Source: Diplolepis rosae
Taxonomy: Eukaryota; Arthropoda; Insecta; Hymenoptera; Diplolepididae
DNA length: 64,000 nt
Assembly (NCBI GenBank): GCA_030998225.1
Contig: JAPYXD010000715.1
Coordinates: 4,654,501-4,718,500, forward strand
Direction: 5' to 3'
The position numbers were made by a program, and so were the translations under genes. Under the pieces are notes generated by a model. The model saw only the letters and a list, made by a program, of their open reading frames with translations. It was not told the origin of the DNA and searched no databases. Positions 23,400 to 34,712 of the stretch are shown one piece after another (the stretch's first letter is position 1; each line of letters begins with the position of its first letter).

Positions 23400-23934
23400 T
23401 TAATTACATTAATTATATTAATATGTGTTTTTCGCATGAATATCCAACAATATAAATTGAGGTAAATAACTACTTACATTTATCACATTTATTCTCGTCA
23501 TTCACAGATTCGCAGAAAATCTCTTGGAAAATAATCCTGACGAATAATTTTCATTTCTGCTCGGTGAAGGGCGTCGAGATCGCGGGTCGCTTTCAACGTG
23601 GGTTCGACTTTCTATGAATCTTTTCAACCACTCAAACACAATATTAAAATAATTTCAAAAATATCTATTTTGCAATCAAAATATAAAAATTTCCAGCAAC
23701 TTATGAAATCGCGCAATATTTTAAAAAATCTTGAGCGCGTGAAAAAGATTTAAACAAGTCTGTTAACGGTAAGACGTTGCTTGCGCAACTCTCCGCATCA
23801 TAATTTTCCCCACTACTTCACATTGTTGATCTATAAAGTGGGACTAACTAAGTTACGCGATGCGTACCGCAGTGTTCTATTATGTTCATATGTAATGAGG
23901 TGATAGAATTTTGAAGTATGGCCTTAAATCTATT
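23400..23934. other. Unassigned spacer
   Basis: AT-rich with no open frame or repeat that I recognise. Confidence 0.45.
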
Positions 23935-24335
23935 ACACAGCGACAAAAAAAAAAAAATTGTTTTGAGTCCTGAGGTCAGACCATGTATGCTATATGTTTT
24001 TGAGGTCGCTGAATCTGAATCCGGATTCAGATAAACCCTATCGGGTCCGCATTTCACCATAACCCCTAAAAACTCCATCATCTAAGCTATATAAGCCCGT
24101 AACGATAAACCCGTTACATCAAACCTCGTAACCCCTTAACACTTCAACCCTATAACCCTTAAAACCATAACGTCATAATCTCTCACATCATAACCATTAT
24201 TACTCCATAACCCAATAACCCTATAACCCCATATATCGAAGGGAAATAGTTTATCACCGGCAATCTGTATTATTGCAAGTTGTAACAGAGGTTCGGTAAA
24301 CCTTAAATCCATTACGTTAAACACTCTTTTTTGGT
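23935..24335 (+). repeat. Left inverted end of the 23.9-36.5 kb composite, TAACCC-like degenerate repeats
   Basis: From ACACAGCGAC...GTTTTGAGTCCTGAGGTCAG to GGTAAACCTTAAATCCATTA this is an inverted copy of 36000-36527. The core (24060-24240) is made of degenerate units such as CATAACCCCT, CTATAACCCT and CGTAACCCC. They resemble a telomere-like repeat in look but do not repeat with a fixed period. Confidence 0.65.
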
Positions 24336-25942
24336 ACTTTAGCGGGTTCTTTTCTCATCAAAAGCTTTATGTAATGGTTTTCGCTTTCTATCTTTTTTTG
24401 GTATATCTCGCTTTATTGTCCAACAGAAATCTGCCATCATGTTTGCATCCCACCGTCCTTGATAACGAGTTTCCATCAAAGTTAAATCTTGGTGAAAGAG
24501 TTCTCCCTGCGCTTCAGTGAAATGTCCAAGATTATTTGGAGATTTAAATTAAACCATTAAATTTCATGTTCATCAAGCATCCAAGTTTTCTGAAACTTTC
24601 GACCATCTCGGCAACAATCTGTTTATATTTTGGGCTTTTGTTAATTCCCAAAGAGTTTTGTGACACATCTTTGAAACTTAGCCAAGCTGCTTTCTCGAGT
24701 TTATTCATTTTTTCCACAAAATCGTTGTCTTTGAAATTGTGCAAACTTAAGGTCCGTCGAACACTCCTTCATTCAACTTGTCCTCAGAAAGTTTCGGGAA
24801 TTTGGATAAGGGATAGTTAAACGTCGCATCTGTTTTATCCAGAGCTTTAACAAATTGTTTCATGAGGCCAAGTTTTATATGCAGGGGAGGAATGAGAATC
24901 TTTGATGGATCCACAAGAAATTCATTAATGACGTTATTTGAACCAGGAATAAATTAATATCTCACGGGCCACTGTTTCGTACTACTGTAATGATTTTTTC
25001 TGTCCCTACTATCCCATAAACATAAATAGCAAGGGTGCTTATGTCCGAGAAGTTGGCACCGCCATTTTATATTTTCAAAAAAATGAAAGTTGTGCTGAAT
25101 TGTGCTAAATTTGTGCTGCATTGTGCCGCAAAAATTTTTTTGAAAAAATTAAAACTCGAGCCAAAATACCCAAAAAACTATTTTTTGACTAGCACCGCTA
25201 TTTTGTTTTTTTGATATAAAAAAAGTTGTGCTAGGTAGCCCTTAATATATCAAAGAACGTGCCGTAAACTAAATTTCGATATCACAAACAGTTTTTGAGA
25301 AAAATAAAATTTTGAAAAAAATCTCAGCACCGACATTTTGTTTTTTTTTAAAACGAAAACTTGTGCTAGGTTGCTCTAAGTATACACAGTATTGTGCTGC
25401 ACATAAAAATAATGAAATTCAAATTTTAATCCAAAAAAAGGAATCCAAAAAAAAAACAAAAATATTCGAAAATGTGAATTTAAAAAAAAAGAAAAGTTGT
25501 GCTGAGTTGTGCTAGGCGTGCACAACAAATCTCTTCCTTAACCATTTTCTCTCAGACGCATCTTTTCCAAAATAAATACATTTTTGTCAATTTCAAAATT
25601 TGTTCAAACATATAATTTTCAAAAATGCGAATTTCGAAAAAAGAAAAGTTGTGCTGAGTTGTGCTTGGCGTGCACAACAAATCTCTTCCTTAACAATTTT
25701 CTCTCAGACGCATCTTTTTCAAAATAAATACATTTTTGTCAATTTCAAAATTTGTTTTAACATATAATTTTCAAAAAAGCGAATTTCGAAAAAAGAAAAG
25801 TCGTGCTGAGTTGTGCTAGGCGAGCACAACAAATCTCTTCCTCAACAATTTTCTCTCAGACGCATCTTTTTCAAAATAAATACATTTTTGTCAATTTCGA
25901 AATTTGTTCAAATATATAATTTTCAAAAGTGCGAATCAAAGA

Positions 25943-27162
25943 TCAAATCAAAAGATGTGAACCGTAACACACATTTATGATGAGCCTTTCATTGCAACAC
26001 CCTTTTTCTTTTGTGGGTGGTAACTTTAATGCATCCCTTAAGTTTTTTATGCCAGAAACTTTTAGAATTGGTAGGTCTATGTGTGCCTCTATGTATGTGT
26101 TAATTTGCCTACTCTTCCATATTGTGCAAGTATATTCAATTTCATAACTAGGCGTTTTCGAAAAAAGACTGTGTCCAAGATCACTTATATTATACACTCA
26201 GCGTTGACTTTAACAATGTTATACATTAATTTGTCACTTTGTCTTTTATATTGCTTTATTTCTTTTACAGTAATGGGGGAATCCCGGAGAATCCTAGCAC
26301 GTTCTTTGTAAACTGCGGCACCTATTTTTTTTTTTATGAAAGTTTTGGCGCAAGTAAAAATGTCGCTCGTAACATCTTTAATTATTGGTTGATAAAATTC
26401 ATGCGTTATAATTGCCATGCTTACAAGTTGTAATAAACTGTCAAAAGCACATGTGTTCGATAAAACTGTGATTGTGGATCTTTCTCTTACGTTTTTACAT
26501 CGCCCTCCATTTGGCAAAATAGGCAACCACGTGATTTTTTTTTGTGTTGGTTCAAATTGAAGACAAGGTTCTCCATACAACGCCCCCTTTTGTTTAGGTT
26601 TTTTCTTGTTTCTATATTCTTGTAAATCCTTAAAATCACTAACAACTTTTAGAATATCTTTCTCAAGATCATCTCCGTTGACACTAGGGTACGGTCTAGA
26701 ATCGAGTAGGAAGGAATGTTCAACATCATCGTCCAGATCATCCCGTAACTCAGATTCATTAATCCTTTCTGCGCATATTTCCTCTTCTTCTGACTCGTCA
26801 CTGATCGCTGCTTGTTCCATTCCAATGATTTTTTTATTCTTATTTCTCCAGTTGTGTTCATTATTCAGTTCAATTACTTCATCATCCCAGTGCTGAGTCG
26901 AGTTTTCATTCGTACGTGCTTTGGAAATTTCAGAATAATTTTCCCTAGCTGAAATATTTGTTTTTTTAGTAATGCCTTGTTGATTTTTCTTCTTGTCGTT
27001 GTAGATATCTTTTTTGTTTACTTCCGCCATTGTTTTAAAGTTTTCGTCATCATTTATCTTCCTTTTTACTTGTTTTCTTGACATCTTTGTATTTTTTATG
27101 ACTGCTTCTACATTGCCATATTTTGTTATGACTATACTTCCTGCTGCAGCTTCCTTCAACAA
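25943..27162 (-). pseudogene. ORF with USP-like cysteine box carried by the long-TIR element
   Basis: A 325-codon frame (27162-26185) begins with a lysine-rich and acidic low-complexity half, then YGEPCLQFEPTQKKITWLPI and TVLSNTCAFDSLLQLVSMAI. The NTCxxxSxxQ pattern resembles the catalytic Cys box of ubiquitin-specific proteases (GNTCYxNSxLQ). A 1-2 base slip near 26190 moves the frame to 26197-25943, continuing YNISDLGHSLFSKTPSYEIE and IDLPILKVSGIKNLRDALKL. That part includes a cysteine pair (CTIWKS...CCNE) that could be zinc-binding. A His box is not found, and the frame ends near the inner end of the left repeat, so the protein is incomplete or not a true protease. Function unknown; the Cys-box likeness is inference. 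Confidence 0.45.
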
Positions 27163-28828
27163 TTTTTTTCTCCGTGTATAAATTCTTTAAGCTTTTTAAC
27201 CTCTATTAGACGATGTTTGTATAATTTGTAACATCAATTATTATTATTAACATCTGGTGTACTTGTCTTGCCGATACAAGCACAGAATTTAAAACAATGA
27301 AAAATTATATTTTTCTTTCATTATAAATCAACAAATTATTTTATAGTTAGTTGAAATAAAAATTCAGTTTCTAATGGCCATTGCTAAATTTCATGCAGGG
27401 TATTGAAGACAAATTTGTAAATCCAGTTCTGCATCATTGCACTGTGAACTATTTAATTACAATAACATTTTTCTAAAATTTGTACATAAACGTACGGCTA
27501 TTTAACACTAGAACTACCAGCATTTTATACAATTTCATTTATTTCATTTTCATTATCTATTTTATCTATTACATTTCATTTAATTTGTCTATTTATTCAT
27601 TCATATTCTGCTTTAAAAGTCATACAATATATTAATATATAAAAATTTTTTAAAATTTTCAATGAAATATACCACCAGTCTTTTCGACTGGTCTGGTAGT
27701 TCTAGTGTTGAGATACAACCTTCGGAATAGTAGAAAAGATTCTCGGAATCATTCTCAAAATTCCAAAGAATCCAACAATTCGGCCAACTGCAGATTTCGT
27801 GGCTTTACGGAGGGGTCGCAGAGGAGTGAAAATCATCGACCGTGATCGAACTCGCCCGAATATAACCGATTGAGCGCATGTTGTAAAAACCTCGGTAAAA
27901 ACAAAGAAATCAATAATTCTCTGAAATTCACTTGAATAGTGAGTCTCTCCCAGGCTGTAATGCCACAATTATTCGGGAGGTTGTACACTATATGAAACTA
28001 GGAAGAAGTGTAAAATACAAAAAAATTAGCTAAATACAACTAGTCACAATTATGCGTCTATCCTGCAAGACTGTATCTTTGTTCAAAGATAAACCCAAAA
28101 ATATACAAAATATTTAATTATATTCATAAGAAATATGGAGATTTGACCGTGAAAAACAAAGCATGTTAGATCAAGCTCGTCTACTGCAAGTCTACATTTT
28201 TTTATAATAATTTGAAAACCATACTGTATATATAATTGTCATCTTAGGTTCGTCATGAATCAGAGACTGTAAGATAAACATTGTAAGACTTTCCAATTTT
28301 TATACGTACGATGATTCAAAGTTAAGAAATAAACATTTTCAAATGTCAGTAATTTCGCCCGTCCTTTTCACACACTATCTTGGTCTCTATTTATGACAAA
28401 TACACCAGGCACTCAATAAGCTTTTCGGAGAATTTTCAAAAATCTCTATTTTTATTTCTCGATAAAATCTCCACGATTAAAGATGGGCATTTTTTGTACA
28501 CATTTTTAATGTAGGATGAACGCAGTTTTTTAGTAGAAACTATGAATAAACATGTTCAATCATCAAATTGAACAAATTATATAAACACTTTTACTTACTT
28601 ATAGCTTAAACCACATTTCCAACTAGTACAATAATTATCCACGACTTGAAAGAAATGTATATGAGCAAACTGAATCAGATAAAACAAATATATCTCGAAA
28701 ATGTCTCGATTTCACTCAGGCCACGACTGAAAATGACGAGTCGTTATAACCGAAACGTCTGTTCCTACGTCGCTTCACCATTAACGGATATATTAAAGAA
28801 CCAAAATTGCATATATTGTAACAAGCAA
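27163..28828. other. Inner noncoding part of the long-TIR element
   Basis: Apart from the MITE at 27506-27707, I see no repeat or gene. The 88-codon open stretch at 27702-27968 has no recognisable content. Confidence 0.45.
27506..27707. repeat. MITE with CACTAGAACTACCAG ends
   Basis: The ends CACTAGAACTACCAG and CTGGTAGTTCTAGTG are perfect inverted copies. The left flank is TTAA (27502-27505) and the right flank TTGA (27708-27711). A TTAA target with one change would fit a piggyBac-like origin. A second inner pair, CCAGTC/GACTGG, lies near the right end. Confidence 0.6.
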
Positions 28829-30878
28829 AGATGGGTCTGAGAGAAAATTGTTAAGGAAGAGACTTATTGTGTTTGCCTAGCACAACTCAGCACAACTTTT
28901 CTTTTTTCGAAATTCGCATTTTTGAAAATTATATGTTTGAACAAATTTTAAAATTGACAAAAATGTATTTATTTTGAAAAAGATGCGTCTGAGAGAAAAT
29001 TGTTAAGGAAGAGATTTGTTGTGCTCGCAGAGCACAAATCAGCACGACTTTTCTTTTTTCGAAATTCGCTTTTTTCAAAATTATATGTTTGCACAAATTT
29101 TGAAATTGACAAAAATGTATTTATTTTGAAAAAGATGCGTCTGAGAGAAAATTGTTAAGGAAGAGATTTGTTGTGCTCGCAGAGCACAAATCAGCACGAC
29201 TTTTCTTTTTTCGAAATTCGCTTTTTTCAAAATTATATGTTTGCACAAATTTTGAAATTGACAAAAATGTATTTATTTTGAAAAGGATGCGTCTGAGAGA
29301 TAATTGTTAAGGAAGAGATTTGTTGTTCTCGCCTAGCACAACTCAGCACGACTTTTCTTTTTTCGAAATTCGCTTTTTTGAAAATTATATGTTAAAACAA
29401 ATTTTGAATGTGGCAAATGTGTATTTATTTTGAAAAGGATGCGTCTGAGAGATAATTGTTAAGGAAGAGATTTGTTGTACTCGCCTAGCACAACTCAGCA
29501 CAACTTTTGTTTTTTTTTCAAATTCACATTTTCGAAAATTTTTGTGTTTTTTTGGAAATCCTTTTTTTTGGATTAAAATTTGAATTTTATTATTTTTATG
29601 TGGAGCACAATACTGTGTATACTTAGAGCAACCTAGCACAAGTTTTCGTTTAAAAAAAAAAACAAAATGGCGGTGCTGAGATTTTTTTCAAAATTTTATT
29701 TTTCTCAAAAACTGTTTGTGATATCGAAATTTAGTTTACGGCACGTTCTTTGATATATTAAGGGCTACCTAGCACAACTTTTTTATATCAAAAAAACAAA
29801 ATGGCGGTGCTAGTCAAAAAATAGTTTTTTGGGTATTTTGGCTCGAGTTTTAATTTTTTCAAAAAAATTTTTGCGGCACAATGCAGCACAAATCTAGCAC
29901 AATTCAGCACAACTTTCATTTTTTTGAAAATATAAAATGGCGGCGCCAACTTCTCGGACATAGGGTGCTTAGTAAAACATGACTGTTGTCCAAGCAGCGT
30001 AGTTATTATTTTCAAGTCACCGCAAATCTGCCATAGGTGCTTTTTGTACTGAATTTTCTATAAAAGTATTTGCATATCATCATAATTTTCTTTCATAACA
30101 GTTGAATGAGCAATTGGTATTAGAGCATAAACATTTGTGTTGTGTAGCAAGACAGCTTTAATCCTTCGTTTTGAAGAGTCATTTAAAAGTCGCCAATCTG
30201 ATGCTTTGTCTAAATTTGGTCGAAATTTATCCATGGGACCTTCGATGGCGATACATTATACTAGAGTTGATTTTTCATCTTTTACGAAATACTTTCGGAA
30301 TTCCTAATCTTGATTGCGGCAAAAAGAAACTTTAGTTTTAGGTTCCAAAATATTTTTCTTTTTCGGAATGAAGCCAAAAGCTCGGAACCATCTTTTGGTA
30401 AACCCAAATGTCTAACAAAATCGCTCAACTCCATTTGAGACACTACAGATGGGATCTTCAATTTTTCATTAATTGGTGCGTACTCTGATCCGCTACTACT
30501 GTCGTCTTCACTAGAGTCACCTAAACTTTGAAATTCTTCATATTCCACATATTTTTCACTGTCGATGATACGATCAACACAAATGGTCATGATTCACATG
30601 AAAATCATGAGATTGCACAATACCTTGAAATAGGTCCTTGAAGCTGGAATTACAACATTGCTATATCAACACAGGAAATACTTCAGAATTTAGTGCTTAT
30701 TTAGTGCTAATTTGTGCCACATGAAATGAATTTTGGGCTGCGTAATTTTTTTTTTCATTTCATGGTAATGCTAGCTTCCGCTGAAGATACAACTCCACTA
30801 TGTAAAAAATAATCACATTGAATTATGCTTTATACAGGAATTTTATGCTAATTAAGTGCTCTCGATTCACTCTATGTA

Positions 30879-31670
30879 CGAGGTCTGTCCGGAAAGTATC
30901 GGGCCTACCTTTATATCTCCGCGCCATAGTGTTCGAGCGACCTCTGTGGGGCATGAACATCAACAGTAAAGCCTCACGAACCTATCGGTTGCTTGCTGAC
31001 ATCTGCCGGACGTATAGTTCATGCGCAGCGTGTCATTGTTTACAAAGCTATTTTTGAGTTCGGCGGATTTTGTGATTGTTAAAAATGACTGAAAAACAAG
31101 ATGAACGAATTTGCATCAAATTTTGTTTTCAACTCGGAAAAACGAGTTCGGTAACTATTCAGATGATCCAGAAGGCCTTTGGGAATGAGTGTATGAGCAA
31201 AACACGAATAAAAGAGTGGTATAATCGTTTCAAAGGAGGCCGCACTTCTGTTGATAGTGATTCTCGTTTTGGCCGACCTTCGACGACAAAAACATTGGAT
31301 AATATTAAGCGGGTGCGACTTGCGATTGAAGGTGATCGTCGATTAACTGTTCGTGAACTAGAAAATGATCTCGAAATACCGAAAACTACTGTTTGGGAAA
31401 TTTTGAACAAGATTTTAGGAATGACTCGCGTGTGTGCGGTGACCGGCTTCTTCACCACGATAACGCGCCAGCGCATTCATCGAATCTTGTGCAGTAGTTT
31501 CTGAGTAAACACAGTATCGCATTGCTTCGACAACCTCCGTACAGTCCCGACATAGCCCCCTGTGACTTTTGGCTGTTTCCAAAACTCAAAAAAACCACCC
31601 ACCCGATGATGAAGAATAACGCCAGCGCGGGAATATAAAGGTAGGCCCGATACTGTCCGGACAGACCTCG
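30879..31670 (+). mobile_element. Internally deleted SETMAR-type mariner inside the palindrome
   Basis: The terminal repeats CGAGGTCTGTCCGGAAAGTA and (reading in) GCCCGATACTGTCCGGACAGACCTCG's complement define a 792-bp copy. TA is at the left (30877-30878) and AA at the right, probably a mutated TA: an uninterrupted sister unit near 31812 reads CTATGTACATAGACC. It is therefore younger than the tandem amplification of the host repeat. Confidence 0.75.
31085..31600 (+). pseudogene. mariner transposase with middle deleted
   Basis: The start at ATG 31085 (31076 is an upstream in-frame alternative) gives TEKQDERICIKFCFQLGKT, SKTRIKEWYNRFKGGRTSV and RRLTVRELENDLEIPKTTV, the two helix-turn-helix units of a mariner DNA-binding domain. 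After about 31420 the sequence jumps to the end of the catalytic domain in another frame: HHDNAPAHSS and PYSPDIAPCDFWLFPKLK (second and third catalytic Asp of a DD34D triad). The region with the first Asp is missing, so the copy cannot be active. Confidence 0.8.
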
Positions 31671-34600
31671 AACATAGACCTAGCATTTTTATTTTTTTTA
31701 AAAAGCACAGTATTGCTAGCTACCGCTGAAGCTACAACTCCACTATGTAAAAAATAATCACATTGAATTATGCTTTATACAGGAATTTTGTGCTAATTAA
31801 GTGCTCTCCATTCACTCTATGTACATAGACCTAGAATTTTTATTTTTTTTAAAAAGCGCAGGATTGCTAGCTACCGCTGAAGCTACAACTCCACTACTTA
31901 AAAAATAATCACATTGAATTATGCTTTATACAGGAATTTTGTGCTAATTAAGTGCTTTCGATTCACTCTATGTACATAGACCTAGCATTTTTTTTTTTTT
32001 TTTAAAGCGCAGTATTGCCAGCTACCGCTGAAGCTACAACTCCACTATGTAAAAAATAATCACATTGAATTATGCGTACACGCTAGAAATTTGCTAATTC
32101 GAAATTCTACTAATGCAGGAATTTTCGGCTCATTTTCGACTCAAGAGAACCCTTTCATATTTCATATTCTAGCTGAATATAAATTTCTACCAGAGCCCTT
32201 TTGAAAAAACACGCAGGGGATTGTCTAACTCTAAATCATATCAGCAGCACCATCCAGAAACACTGCTCAAAAATTGCTTTTTCCCAAATCTATTCCTGCA
32301 GGAATTTTCGGCTCATTTCTGGCTCAAGATAACCCTTTAAACGACTGTCCTACCTTCAAAATTAAAAAAGGGCAGCTTAGGGCATGTTGGAGTTTCAATT
32401 TAAAATACATAATAAAAATACATAATTTAAAATACATAAAATACATAAACATAAAGGAACAAGTTCTTTTGTACTTTTCGATTTGATTCGTTTAACTACC
32501 TTTCTTTGAAGGTCCGAAAAGCTGGCACCTCCACAACGGAATATCACTATTTACTTTATGCCACATTTTTGGGCTAATTTTGGGTGGTAATAACGATTTT
32601 TGGGCTCTTTTATTATTCTCAAAAAACCAAATTTTAGGTGGAGATGCTGACTGCCCGTCCAGCTAACACCTTCAGTACTTAAAAACTTCAAAGTTCAAAA
32701 AACTAACTATACCCGAATTTCGAGCTGTTTTCGGGCTCTTGAAATACCCAAAAATCAATTTCGAAAAAACAACCTCTGTCACTGTAAAGCAACCCATAAT
32801 TTTGAAAAGTACTTTTTGGGCAAGATAAGCTACTCCAGAATTTTGGGCTATTTTCAGGCTTTTGAAATACCCATAAATAATTTTGGAAAAAACATCCGCT
32901 CTCACTGAAAAGCCACGCTTAATTTAAAAAAATACATTTAGGGCAAAAATAAATACTTTAGAATATCGGGCTAATTTTGGGCTCCTCAAAAATGTCTCTA
33001 TCCATTTTTGGGCTCCAACCCTTAGCAACAAAATGCACCCTTGCATGGCCATGTAGAGACGACTTTGAATAAAAATCATCTTTTTGCGAACTTCATGGTC
33101 TAGGAATTTTGATAGTTGATGGTAAAGGTTGGTGCCCAAAACTGGACATAGAAATTTTTAAACTGCCCGAAAATCAGTGTTTCTAGACTATGAAGTTCGC
33201 AAAAAGATGATTTTTATCCAAAATCGTCTCCACATGGCCATGCAGGGGTTTTTTTTAATGTGAAGGGAAGGAGCCCAAAAATCTATACAGACATTTTCGA
33301 AGAGCTTAAAAATGAGAGAGTCTTCCTGACCTTAAAGTTTACAAAAAGGTGATATTTATTCAAAGTCGTCACTGTATGACCATGCAGGGGTGTGATTTGA
33401 TGTTAAGGGCTGGAGCCCAAAAATCGACGGAGACATTCTCGAAGAGCTTAAAAATCAGAGAGTCTTCCTGACCTTTAAGTTTACAAAAAGATGATTTTTA
33501 TTCAAAGTCGTCTCCACATGGCCATGCAGGGGTGCATTTTGTTGTTAAGGGCTGGAGCCCAAAAATGGATAGAGACATTTTTGAGGAGCCCAAAACTAGC
33601 CAGATATTCTAAAGTATTTTTTTTTGTCCTAAATGTATTTTTTTAAATTAAGGGTTGCTTTTCAGTGAGAGCGGGAATTTTTTCCAAATTTATTTTTGGG
33701 TATTTCAAGAGCCCCTCCACCTAAAATTTGGTTTTTTGAGAAAAATACAAGAGTCCAAAAATCGTCATTACCGCCTAAAATTAGCCCATAATTAGCCCAA
33801 AAATGTGGCATAAAGTAAATAGTGATATTCCGTTGTGGAGGTGCCAGCTGATCGGACCTTCAAAGGAAGGTAGATAAATTAATCAAATTGAGAAGTACAA
33901 AAGAACTTGTTCCTTTATGTTTATGTTTATAATTCTATGAATCCTATCGGTAAAGATTACTGCTAGCCTCTAAATATACATATATAAGACTAACCGAATT
34001 ACTGTTTACTCATAGAGATTCATTTTTGTCGAGTATTTTAAAATGAAACTCCAACATGCCCTAAGCTGCCCTATTTTAATTTTGAAGGTAGGACAAACAT
34101 TCAAAGGGTTATCTTGAGCCAAAAATGAGCCAAAAATGAGCCGAAAATTCTTGCAGGAGTAGATTTTGGAAAAATCAATTTGTGAGCAGTGTTTCGGGAT
34201 GGTGCTGCTGATATGTTAAATCTTCCCAGAACTCAGGAAAAAAATTTGCTTTTCCGATAGTGTGGAGATGCGTGAAGTTAGCTCCGCATTTCGAATATCG
34301 CATTTGTTATGCATTAAAAGGACAGAACTATTTCTAAAACCTAACAGGAACTCTAGAACTATTGCGAATTAAGTCAGAACTCTCATGCAGATATCTTAAT
34401 TAGCGCAAAATTCCTGTATGAAGCATAATTCAATATGATTATTTTTTACATAGTGGAATTGTAGCTAGCGAATATAGTGAATCGAGAGCACTCGATTAGC
34501 ACAAAATTCCTGTATAAAGCATAATTCAATGTGATTATTTTTTACAAAGTGGAGTTGTAGCTTCAGCAGAAGCTAGCATTACTACACATTAATAAAAAAA

Positions 34601-34712
34601 TTACGCAGCACAAAATTCATTTCATGCGGCACAAATTAGGACTAAATTAGCACTCAATTCAGAAGTAGTTCCTATGTTGATATAGCAATGTAATTCCAGC
34701 TTCAGGAACCTC

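Larger units (their letters stand above)
25041..29961. mobile_element. 4.9-kb element with about 0.9-1.1 kb terminal inverted repeats and 9-bp target duplication
   Basis: The ends ATGTCCGAGAAGTTGGC and its complement lie inside an exact 9-bp direct repeat AGGGTGCTT (25032-25040, 29962-29970). The arms (25041 to about 25930; about 28829 to 29961) are built of GTGCTGAGTTGTGCTAG-type segments and tandem units of about 152 bp. About three units lie on the left (near 25550, 25705, 25860) and five on the right (near 28834, 28986, 29138, 29291, 29442). Long arms and a 9-bp duplication recall Mutator-like elements. No transposase is present. The inner 2.9 kb carries one ORF with a ubiquitin-protease-like Cys box and a MITE. 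A partial copy of the end lies at 56.3-57.6 kb. Confidence 0.78.
24340..30590 (-). pseudogene. Arthropod repetitive gene of unknown function, split by the 4.9-kb long-TIR element
   Basis: The N-terminal part (30590 to about 29975) starts at ATG 30590 with an acidic serine-rich stretch. It contains LSDFVRHLGLPKDGSELLAS and later LKIITTLLGQQSCFTKHP. After removal of the insertion at 25041-29961 (9-bp duplication) the frame continues into CYLCLWDSRDRKNHYSS. It then runs through PPLHIKLGLMKQFVKALDK, FVEKMNKLEKAAWLSFKDV and FHQDLTLMETRYQGRWDANM (near 24500-24420). Several stops and small deletions are present, e.g. near 24540 and 24750. I remember this motif set from uncharacterised multi-copy arthropod proteins, so it is probably a mobile-element gene, but I know no assigned function. 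Inverted ends lie at 23.9 and 36.5 kb. Confidence 0.65.
30633..34712. repeat. Giant palindrome (fold-back), arms about 1.5-1.7 kb
   Basis: The outer ends GGTCCTTGAAGCTGGAATTA and TAATTCCAGCTTCAGGAACC (more exactly TGTAATTCC...) are inverted copies. The inner stems CGAACTTCATGGTCTAGGAA and TTCTAGACTATGAAGTTCG meet around a loop of about 70 bases near 33110-33183. The arms consist largely of tandem units of about 150 bp. One series is keyed on GAAGCTACAACTCCACTA (near 30783, 31725, 31878, 32026). Another is keyed on GGCTGGAGCCCAAAAAT and CATGGCCATGCAGGGG (near 33238, 33388, 33530). The left arm is interrupted by a mariner element. Noncoding. It starts just upstream of the gene that begins at 30590. 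Confidence 0.75.

Noticed and set aside
22925..23437. 170-codon minus-strand open stretch
   Set aside because: It is antisense to the mariner transposase and crosses the end of the Kolobok-like element.
24060..24240. Telomere-like TAACCC sequence
   Set aside because: Units are irregular (CATAACCCCT, CTATAACCCT, CGTAACCCC) and the block is present in inverted orientation at 36 kb as an element end, so it is not a telomeric array.
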